This document shows, one piece after another, positions 1 to 6,418 of a stretch of DNA of 16,954 nt; positions within the stretch are counted from its first letter, which is position 1; each line of letters opens with the position of its first letter. The notes beneath the pieces were generated by a model. It was not told where the DNA came from. It made no database searches and saw nothing but the letters and a program-made list of their open reading frames with translations. Both the position numbers and the translations under genes were made by a program. The stretch is taken from positions 1 to 16,954 of the forward strand of contig JWZX01002697.1 in NCBI GenBank assembly GCA_001275005.1, read 5' to 3'. This stretch comes from Chrysochromulina tobinii (lineage: Eukaryota; Haptophyta; Prymnesiales; Chrysochromulinaceae).

Positions 1-460
1 CTGGAGATCTGGCCTGTGACAGGCAGCGCGGGCACGTCGGGCACGAGCGGTCACGGTGAGGAGGCCCATAGGATAGGAAAAGGTGCGAACAGCACGAGCG
101 GTAGCGCGGCGTGGCAGCAGTACCTAAAGGAAAACCACGCGCGCCTCGTCCTCGGCGCGCCGCGCAGCCCTGGGCTGATCTTCCTTCTCTGTGAACAACA
201 GCCTCTGGAGTTAGGTGTTTCTGGTGCTGCACTGTCGCCATGGTGACTGCGCGCACGCGCGCGCCGGCTATGGCGCGCGTCGGTGGGCCCGCGGCCGGCT
301 GGGGCGCGCGCCGGCGGGGCGATTTGCTGCGTCGCAGCGCCGCAAGGGGCTCGAAGGCTTCGAATGGACAGGCGATCAACGAAACGCCATTGAAAAGGAG
401 AGTGCTCCGACACGCGAACGCCAGGGACGTGGAGAACGTATCTACTGCGCTTCGGGCGAA

Positions 461-596
461 GTCAAGTCAAGTCATGTCAAGTCTTGTACGGGTACGGGTA
501 CCGGGTAGTCCACCCCTGCTGGCTTCCGGAGCACATTCGATAGGCTTCCGTATGGTTGTCTGATGTGATGTTTCTTGGTTTTTAGCTTGACTTGAC
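461..596. repeat. GTCAAG-type repeats with an 11-bp inverted partner
   Basis: GTCAAGTCAAG at 461-471 has its exact reverse complement CTTGACTTGAC at 586-596, leaving 114 bp between the arms. A further GTCATGTCAAGTC runs directly after the left arm. Function is unknown. The arms could pair in RNA or DNA, but an 11-bp simple-sequence inverted repeat may be coincidental. Confidence 0.5.
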
Positions 597-965
597 TGGG
601 ACGGCAAAAAGACCCTGCTGGCGGGGGAGCCGGCAGCCGGGACACAATCACACATACAGTACCAGTACGGGACATTCGTACTGTCGGGACCTGCATCCCC
701 GAGTAAATTCAGGAGTCGAAAGTCATGGAAAGTCGCTGTGCCAAAGACACTTTCGTCGATTCATCAACGGTAGGGTGTGAAACGGAGCGTGCAGCACGAA
801 GCCGCACGAGTTGCCGGACGTAAAAATGACGAACGGCGTCCAGAAAAGTTCGGCTCTTTTGCTCGTGCTCGGTGGACGGCCGCCCGCGGCGACGATCGTG
901 CCAGGCACGCATCAGTTGGTGGGCGCGCAGGCGCGCGAGGCGGCCATTCTCGCGATCGAGAGGGT

Positions 966-1001
966 CCTGAATGACGACTCTCATCACCTGAATGACGACT
1001 C
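966..1001 (+). promoter_or_regulatory. Twin 15-bp direct repeat with TGACG cores and upstream ATGs
   Basis: CCTGAATGACGACTC occurs identically at 966-980 and 987-1001, 21 bp apart (two helical turns), ending six bases before the ATG at 1008. Each copy holds TGACG, the core bound by many bZIP factors (CREB/TGA class), and each holds an ATG. The first ATG (971) opens a six-codon upstream ORF ending in TGA. The second (992) opens a frame that overlaps the start of the main gene out of phase. The pair could therefore act as DNA-binding sites or as a translational brake, depending on where transcription starts, which I cannot see. Confidence 0.5.
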
Positions 1002-1007
1002 GTGCTC

Positions 1008-1592
1008 ATGGAAAAGCGATCGCTGCTCTTGTTGCTGCTGCTGCTCGCCATTGGCAAGGCCGCTCCCGAACCCCGAGATGAGCTTCGCAGACTGGAGGAC
1101 AAAGCGGCCGCCCACGCTCACGAGGTGGCTAAAGCGGCCGCCCACGCTCACGAGGAAAAAGTGCCCAACCATGCTCACGCGGAAGACAAGGCAGCCGCCC
1201 ACGCTCACGAGGTGGCGAAGGCGGCCGCTCACGCTCTCCGCGAGGTGGAGAAAGCAGCCACCCACGCTCACGAGGGGAAAGCTGATGGCCAAGAACTGCG
1301 CAGGCTGCAGGACACGCCACACGACGGCCACACTCACGAGGGGAAGGCAGCCGTCCTTGCTCACGAGGTCAAAGGGGACGGCCACGCCCACGATGAAAAC
1401 GCGGGCGATCGTGCTCACGAGCTAGACAAAGCGGCTGCCCACGCCCATGTCGAGGCCCACGACCGACTCGCAGCGAAAGCGGACGCCCACGCTCACGAGT
1501 TGGACAAAGCCCACCACTCCGCTCAAGAGGCCCACATTCATGAGGAGAACGCGAACACCCACGCTCACGAGGTGAAACAGGGCCGCGAGTAG
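1008..1592 (+). CDS. Secreted histidine-rich tandem-repeat protein
   Basis: A 194-residue protein of no family I recognise. Residues 1-19 form a clear ER signal peptide: MEKR, eight leucines, then AIGKAA as a likely cleavage region. The mature part is almost entirely repeats of about 10 residues around KAAAHAHE, with HxH pairs at 36/38, 46/48, 55/57, 66/68, 86/88, 108/110, 126/128, 145/147, 161/163, 176/178 and 185/187. About 29 of 194 residues are His, the rest mainly Ala, Glu, Lys and Asp; there is no Cys. ELRRLED (25-31) recurs as ELRRLQD (96-102), suggesting duplication of a block of about 71 residues. HxH clusters commonly bind Zn, Cu or Ni, so extracellular or vesicular metal binding is a fair inference. 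A helical stress (LEA-like) or cell-surface role is also possible. The ATG at 1008 was chosen because it gives the signal peptide directly. Confidence 0.75.
   Translation: MEKRSLLLLLLLLAIGKAAPEPRDELRRLEDKAAAHAHEVAKAAAHAHEEKVPNHAHAEDKAAAHAHEVAKAAAHALREVEKAATHAHEGKADGQELRRLQDTPHDGHTHEGKAAVLAHEVKGDGHAHDENAGDRAHELDKAAAHAHVEAHDRLAAKADAHAHELDKAHHSAQEAHIHEENANTHAHEVKQGRE
1101..1580 (+). repeat. Degenerate tandem repeat encoding KAAAHAHE units
   Basis: The coding repeats are also conserved as DNA. The 25 bases at 1101-1125 are identical to those at 1131-1155 (30-bp period), and CCCACGCTCACGAG recurs many times to the end of the gene. Near-identical codon choice between copies points to recent tandem duplication or gene conversion rather than only protein-level selection. 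Copy number is likely to vary between strains. Confidence 0.8.
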
Positions 1593-1870
1593 CAAGTACT
1601 GTGGTGAGTAACCTAAGCGACGAGCCGAGAACGGGGCAGGGCCGGATGGGGATGCCGATGGGGGCGCGTCACGTCCGTGGGTCTTCCCGTTCCCGTGCGC
1701 GCGCGTGCCGTCAGGTGGCCGGGTGCCTGCCCGGGTGCCCGCGCGGCCTATGCCGCGTGCCGCTGCCGGCGGGGGGATTGCGATGTGCCGGCCGCGGTCA
1801 GCGTCGGAGTGGTTGAACAGAGAAAACCAGAACCCGCGCGAACGCGACTACACAATCAGATCGTGGTAAG
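1593..1870. other. Convergent intergenic spacer
   Basis: 278 bp between the stop of the His-rich gene (+) and the stop of the 1871-2857 gene (-). It should hold both 3' untranslated regions. No recognisable gene, hairpin terminator or AATAAA-like signal was seen. Confidence 0.5.
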
Positions 1871-2857
1871 CTAACCCCGGCTTCGGCCGCACTGGGCGCG
1901 TCGCCTCCGTGACCTGAGGCCACGCATAACGCTGGGCGCTCTCCGTGGCACATGCATTTCGCGGCGAGCTCGTGGTTCCAAAGACGCGCCGCGCGGTGCC
2001 CACCTCCGACGGGAGGAATCTTGCCATTTGTTCAATTCCTTGTTCTCCACTGGCACGTGCAAGGGTGCTTCCTCGACGTCGTGTTCGGTGATACGCGGAG
2101 TGTCCGGGTACTTGGCAGAAGGTGGCCGTGTCAAGTAAGCCGAGGGCTCAAACCGTGGGTAGTGCATTGCAGTGGTGGTGTGCTTGCTATCGAGCAGCGC
2201 CGCGTTTGCACCTTCCTGGCCGACGAGGATGCCACGCGTGCTGTGCAACGACGGGTCCCAGGCGGGCTTTGGCCCACGAGGCGAGTTGTATGCCGAGGGC
2301 GGCATGGGGCGGAAAAATTCGGCCGTTTCAGACAGAGCTGCCGTCACGCGATCCTTGCGTCGCATGAAGAGCTCGTGCTCGGGATCTGATGAGGTGTTAG
2401 ATGCACCGGGCTTGCGAATCTCTCGCGGTACAAAGTTGGGGTTGGCCATGTGGTTGGTATAATTCTCACGGATTGAAGTCGCTGTTTCTAGTCGCCGATC
2501 ATTGAAGTCACCGAGCATGATGGTCGCAGGCGGAGCAGGTGCGTAGATGCGCTTTTCGCCACCTGTAGGTCGGCTGTACGCCCGCGCGCTGCTCGGTCGC
2601 CAATCGCTCTTCTCTCCCATTCCGGCGAGCAAAGCTGACATGCCGCTCGGCGGCTTCACCGATGGCTTGCCCGCAGGTGGAACATCAAGGGGGGAGGGTG
2701 CCGCAGCACGCAGCCGAACCGGGATGACGACCGGCGTGTACGGCCGGGCAGTCCACGATCGCTGCACCCGCGTGTGCAACCCGCCGCTCTGTCCAAGGGG
2801 TGCCTTCGGCGGTACAGTGCCGGGGCAACTGTGGCGCATCTGTGGCGGCTTTGTCAT
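1871..2857 (-). CDS. Pro/Arg-rich protein with axoneme-type motifs
   Basis: A 328-residue basic, Pro-rich protein with no signal peptide, membrane segment or catalytic motif that I can see. Short Thr-rich segments followed by aromatic residues recur: TATSIRENYTNH (125-136), SAYNSPRGP (188-196) and TTTAMHYPRFEPSAY (227-241). Such spaced T/Y/P/R motifs are typical of microtubule-associated and axonemal microtubule inner proteins (for example the SAXO class), but I cannot assign a family. The ATG at 2857 is the first in the frame. The last 45 or so residues are very Arg-rich and could be genuine or read-through past an unseen intron. The ORF length with ordered motif composition, against weak frames opposite, supports this strand. 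Cytoskeletal function is inference. Confidence 0.5.
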   Translation of the reverse strand: MTKPPQMRHSCPGTVPPKAPLGQSGGLHTRVQRSWTARPYTPVVIPVRLRAAAPSPLDVPPAGKPSVKPPSGMSALLAGMGEKSDWRPSSARAYSRPTGGEKRIYAPAPPATIMLGDFNDRRLETATSIRENYTNHMANPNFVPREIRKPGASNTSSDPEHELFMRRKDRVTAALSETAEFFRPMPPSAYNSPRGPKPAWDPSLHSTRGILVGQEGANAALLDSKHTTTAMHYPRFEPSAYLTRPPSAKYPDTPRITEHDVEEAPLHVPVENKELNKWQDSSRRRWAPRGASLEPRARREMHVPRRAPSVMRGLRSRRRRAQCGRSRG

Positions 2858-3449
2858 GTGGGTGACCGCACAGTCCTGGGTACCCGGTACACCACACCGC
2901 GAGACTCAAAGCGGAACCGGAGACGCGCGGAAAACGACCAAAAGCGCGCGGAAAACTTGGAACTCGAAGCCAAGAGTTAGGCAACGCGCAGCGATCTTAT
3001 TATGACAACCAAAACTTCACGCAAAAGGAAAGGAAAGTCTCGGACCAGCAAGAAGGAAATGTTCTCTTCCCCCGTGTTCATCATCCGGCTCCTGGCTGCG
3101 CCGCGAGCGCTTTAAGCGTTGCCGCCTTCGCGCCTAGGAAGGGCCTCCGCATGTTGAACGCTATGACACGCAGGCCAGCAATCTCGGACGACTCGGAGCC
3201 CAGTTGGGAATCACCAGTTGGGGACTTCGCTGGCACCCCAGAATTCCGTGGGTTTCACCAATCATCGAGGCTCTTCTCCGAGAAGCGGCCGCTAATGCGG
3301 CTGTGGCCCGATCGCGGAGGATGGTGTCTGTTTTGCATGATGAGCGTGCTGCCTCGAGGCGATGGAGATTCCCTAGGAGGTGAAGAAGCTGCCACTCAAC
3401 CGGTACTTGCGCGAGGGCGAGACCAAACCGCCGAGTACCTGACGTGAGG
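2858..3449. other. Intergenic stretch, divergent promoter region
   Basis: 592 bp between the start of the minus-strand gene at 2857 and the first ATG of the weak plus-strand gene at 3450. An A-rich patch (about 3000-3060) lies roughly 150-200 bp upstream of the minus-strand start. A possible coding exon in the third frame (3377-3439, after a CTAG that could be a splice acceptor) was considered but is too short to support. No recognised element otherwise. Confidence 0.4.
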
Positions 3450-4336
3450 ATGATGCCGGACGGAATGGTTCCTGGTTTGCAGCTCCCTCGCGAGCTGCTT
3501 GATCCCGACGGAGGTGCCACAGGCCGCGACTCTCAGGCGACCGTTCGGATGCTGACTGGACACCTCAAATACTTGATGGCCTTCACCTGTTTGACGTGTG
3601 CGCGCGAGTTCCCCGAACGCTACTATACACATCGCCCACCAGCTATGCTGCAGCATAGCATCGCCCACCAGCAGCAGAGCGGCACGCGCGCGATGCTATG
3701 CGCCGGCTGCTCGCTCGCGGCGGCGCGCAAACGTGAGCCGTTGGCCGACTAGGTGGCAGATGATGAGAGCCTAGTGGCTGATGCGTCCGACCGGCTTGCA
3801 TCCGTTGCAGCTGCCGAGGCCATCATTGCCAAGCTCGCGCCGCCCGTGGCTGACCAGCTGCGGCGACTCAATGTGGCGTCGACGACCGATGCCGCGAAGA
3901 GGCTTGCAGCGGCTACCCAACTAGCATGCCAGCCCGATCAAGTTGGCGCGTTTGCGCGTCGGAAGGCGCGGCTTCGGCCCTCGACGAGGCCCTCCACCGC
4001 CGCCGCCGCCCTCGACGACGCGCTCAAGAGCCTTGAGTGCCAGTTGCTCGCAAGCCCTGCGCTGGCGGCAGGGGCCGACGAGGACGTCGTGAGCAATGCG
4101 ACGAGCGCCATGCCGAGCGCATTTGCCGTCGCCACGGGCAGCAGGTAGCCCTCGAGGCCTCGCAGGCGCTGATGGCGCTTGCGTCCAATGTTGCGGTGCC
4201 ACGAGACCTCCGTGAGAGGCGGCGTGCGCGTTTCAAGCGCACAGTCCCGGGCGCTTGTCGTGTGGGGCGGCGCATTGAAGGCGAGTTTCGTCGTGTTGCC
4301 GTACACGGTACAGTCGAACGGTTATGCGAACTCTAG
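3450..4336 (+). CDS. Putative spliced gene, Cys-pair region and PUB-like C-terminus
   Basis: Not continuous as read: a TAG lies at 3750-3752, and the frame changes near 4145. Both breaks vanish if two short introns are assumed, each beginning GTGAGC: 3733-3774 (42 nt; an alternative acceptor ends at 3759) and 4089-4144 (56 nt). The joined product starts at ATG 3450 and has Cys pairs FTCLTC and LCAGC about 45 residues apart, possibly one Zn site. An Ala-rich helical region follows (VADQLRRLNVASTTDAAKR). The C-terminus contains ALMALASNVAVPRDLRERRR and then RF, resembling the helical core of PUB domains, which bind p97/VCP tails. Family assignment is tentative. Alternatively this is a decayed pseudogene, or the stop is real and there are two small genes. 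Confidence 0.33.
3630..3672. repeat. 18-bp perfect palindrome between 14-bp direct repeats
   Basis: CATCGCCCACCAGC occurs at 3630-3643 and again at 3659-3672. The intervening 15 bp together with the flanking bases form a perfect 18-bp palindrome at 3642-3659 (GCTATGCTG and its complement). The block lies inside the weak coding region 3450-4336. It may be a footprint of a small insertion with target duplication, or a replication-slippage product. Confidence 0.7.
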
Positions 4337-5050
4337 TTTCGTCTTGTGATCCGGTCGCACGAAGAGTGAGACGCAAGATTTGTCGGTATGCATAGCCGGT
4401 CAACGCGGGAGCCAACACTGTATTCACTCTCATCAACGCCCCGGTCCGCACTGCGCAGCCGTGGTCGTGCCGCGCGCAGCGCGGACTCGATCGTTCCGTC
4501 CTTTGGCGGTCGTGCGACGGAGCTGCGATGGAAATGTGTGGTGAGCGCGGGGGGCGGGGGGGGGGCGCGAGTCAGCGACATAACTGACTGACTGACCGAA
4601 CAGCGGACTCTCATCGGGCGCAGCTGTGTGCATGCAAACGATTGCGCAACACGGATAAACTCGTTGGCACGTCATGTAATTTACGAAACCCTTGTCGGTT
4701 TTAATTGGCCGCGCACAATTCAGGTCGCCAAAGGGTTTTGCGCTGCAGGAAAGCTGCAGGAAGCGCTGGCTGGCTGGCACGAGAGCTTTTAAGGGCTTGC
4801 TTTGTGCGTTTTGATCTGGAGTGTGGTACCCCCTGTAATACCCCCTGTGGGTGCCCCGCCATTTTCCTTCTCCGTGACTGTGTTCGCACGCGGACCAAGG
4901 TCCGGTCGATATGAAGCCGATCAAGAGGGCATTGAACAAGCAACTTAACTCCACGCCTGCCGACTCGGCCGTCACCACCGCCTCCGCGGTCTGCTATCGG
5001 CCGAGGTCACCACCGCCGCCGAATCGTCCGTCGCAATTACTGAGGACGAG
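4337..5050. other. Stretch without a supported gene
   Basis: No gene is supported on either strand. Visible features are a G-rich run with ten consecutive Gs (4556-4565), a short ACTG microsatellite (about 4583-4597) and a direct repeat of TACCCCCTGT around 4827-4850. A weak open frame from the ATG at 4911 (MKPIKRALNKQL) runs into a second frame near 4985, where the sequence repeats TCGGCCG...TCACCACCGCC. This could be the start of a broken or spliced gene leading toward 5051, but the evidence is thin. Confidence 0.4.
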
Positions 5051-5384
5051 ATGTTCGACAAGGAGTCGGCCTTTGCAGTACTAGCCGTTCTCGCGCCCGC
5101 CGTCGCCGCCACCTCCGCCATGGGCATCTCCACCGCCGGCCCGGCCGAGCCTGCAAAGGCCCCGGATCCTGGCCGCAATGTGCCCGCATCTCATCGAGGT
5201 GGCACTGTTAGGCCTGCGCCGAAGAGTCCCGCCGCGTGCGATGGCCGTTCCTTGGGAGATCCGACCTACACGGCGCCTAGCCGGCAAGAGAAGATCAAGC
5301 TCGGCTCCAACGAGGAAACGCAGTCCAACGGAAGAACAATGGCCACGCACTCACCATCCATGCAGGCACACACGATGAATCTAC
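5051..5384 (+). other. Weak open frame, possible 5' exon of the next gene
   Basis: The frame open from about 4949 to 5599 contains MFDKESAFAVLAVLAPAVAA and later QEKIKLGSNEE. Composition up to about 5400 is plausibly coding, but beyond that the neighbouring frame (from 5385) looks better. A frame change by a short intron or an indel near 5385-5430 could join the two into one longer protein. I could not find a clear donor/acceptor pair, so this stays a possibility. Confidence 0.22.
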
Positions 5385-5876
5385 ATGTACCCACCTCCTG
5401 GGAGGATAAGGCACGATGCCATGGGTCCTTTGGGCGCGGAAACCCAAACGGCAACGCGTCGTCGCGTGCTACGCGAGGAAGAACGCTATGCCGTGCGCGA
5501 GCACCAGGAGCCCGAGCGACACGCGGCACAGCCGTCAGCCTGGATGCCCAAGAAGGCGAAGCCAGAGCAGCTGGCCCACTCGCGGAGCGCTCCAGTTAAC
5601 GCTCCAGTCGAAAGCGTCCAGCGAGGCTCATCTGTCGCATCTATACAGCCAAGGCCGTTGGTGAGCCGATGTGCATCAGAGCCACACGGGACTCGGGGCG
5701 GCGTGGCGGGCCCACACTACTACACGAGTCACCACGCGCTTGATAACAGGCTGATGCCGCAACGGATGCCCGTCGTCGGCTACGCTGGCCATCTGCGAAG
5801 GACCAAGGAGAGCTCCGACTACTTCGGAACGTCGAAATGGCGCCCCTTCTCCCCTCCATCACGGGCTCAATTGTAG
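5385..5876 (+). CDS. Small basic protein with GYAGH motif, possible ciliary microtubule inner protein
   Basis: A 163-residue protein rich in Arg, Pro, His and Ser, with no signal or membrane segment. Residues 21-47 are charged and helical (RRRVLREEERYAVREHQ). The C-terminus carries MPVVGYAGHLRRTKES (128-143) followed by YFGTSKWRP (146-154). The pattern GYxGH followed after about 10 residues by YG/FG resembles short motifs of ciliary microtubule inner proteins such as the CIMIP2/FAM166 (DUF2475) group. This is pattern similarity, not an established assignment. The start is uncertain: the ATG at 5385 directly follows an in-frame TGA, and an internal Met (residue 13) or a spliced upstream exon are alternatives. 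The gene converges on the 725-aa gene on the other strand. Confidence 0.45.
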   Translation: MYPPPGRIRHDAMGPLGAETQTATRRRVLREEERYAVREHQEPERHAAQPSAWMPKKAKPEQLAHSRSAPVNAPVESVQRGSSVASIQPRPLVSRCASEPHGTRGGVAGPHYYTSHHALDNRLMPQRMPVVGYAGHLRRTKESSDYFGTSKWRPFSPPSRAQL

Positions 5877-6418
5877 CTCAATTGCTCGCGCGTCCGCGAG
5901 ACGGCAGAGTGCACAGACGAGAAGAAGCCGCCATGTTTTTGACGGGTTGCCTTCCGCGCGGTACTTGAATGTTGGCGCGACGAGAAGTTAAGAGAAGCAC
6001 CCCTTGCCATGTTGTGCCAGAGAAATTCTTCGCATGCAGCATAGCCCACAGAGGAAGTATACGGAAATGTGACTACACACACATTGCGCAAGTGCGAGAT
6101 GCCACCGGGCGGGACTAAAGCGCTATTCGGCTCTTCCACCGAGCACCGTGCCCGCGCGGGCGGCACCCTCGGGCACCTCGCGAGCCGATTGCACACCCTC
6201 GCGCGACGCCGTCGATGCGCCGGCGCGCGTCCGTCCGACGGTCGCAGAGACGACCGTCGCTCGTAATACCGTCGCTCAGCCTCGCCGGCGACGATGACTA
6301 CGGTCTTGTAACAGAATGCTACATAGTATACTATAATATTATAGTAAAACAAAAATGCTACATCTCTACTTCGACTCGCGACGGCGCACGTGTCGGTCTC
6401 AACATTCGGCTCTACGCT
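5877..6418. other. Convergent intergenic region
   Basis: 542 bp between two convergent stop codons (5876 plus, 6419 minus). A 161-codon minus-strand frame here lacks any domain and is AT-rich at its start, so I do not call it. The region holds an AT-rich palindrome flanked by direct repeats (6315-6363), which would fall in the 3' untranslated region of the minus-strand gene. Confidence 0.5.
6315..6363. repeat. AT-rich 18-bp perfect palindrome flanked by 10-bp direct repeats
   Basis: TACTATAATATTATAGTA at 6329-6346 is its own reverse complement. It is bracketed by AATGCTACAT at 6315-6324 and again at 6354-6363. This is an AT island of about 60 bp in otherwise GC-rich DNA, 56-104 bp downstream of the minus-strand stop at 6419. 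It could be a 3'-end processing or termination element, or a very small insertion with target duplication. Confidence 0.7.

Larger units (their letters stand above)
1..1007. other. Non-coding stretch upstream of the His-rich gene
   Basis: I see no convincing gene here. Several short open frames exist on both strands, but all have compositions expected from GC-rich non-coding DNA and none shows a recognisable domain or signal peptide. The stretch contains a GTCAAG-type repeat cluster (461-484), its inverted partner (586-596), a GTACGG/GGTAC run (about 485-502), a small inverted repeat ACAGTAC/GTACTGT (656-662 and 678-684) and, at the end, the twin 15-bp repeat described separately. It presumably holds the promoter and 5' leader of the gene at 1008. 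The left part may hold the 3' end or an intron of a gene outside the window. Confidence 0.5.

Noticed and set aside
656-684. ACAGTAC/GTACTGT inverted repeat as a possible terminator or RNA hairpin
   Set aside because: A seven-bp stem with a 15-nt loop and no T-run or neighbouring gene end is expected by chance in a window this size.
1101-1580. Regular DNA repeats that could be mistaken for a CRISPR array
   Set aside because: The repeats are in frame, code for a continuous protein after a signal peptide and have no unique spacers.
4433-4978. A 181-codon minus-strand open frame
   Set aside because: The translation has random-looking composition with scattered Cys and no motif, and it crosses a poly-C/G run.
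5867-6352. A 161-codon minus-strand open frame
   Set aside because: It starts inside the AT palindrome, has no domain or compositional signature, and sits where two 3' untranslated regions are expected.
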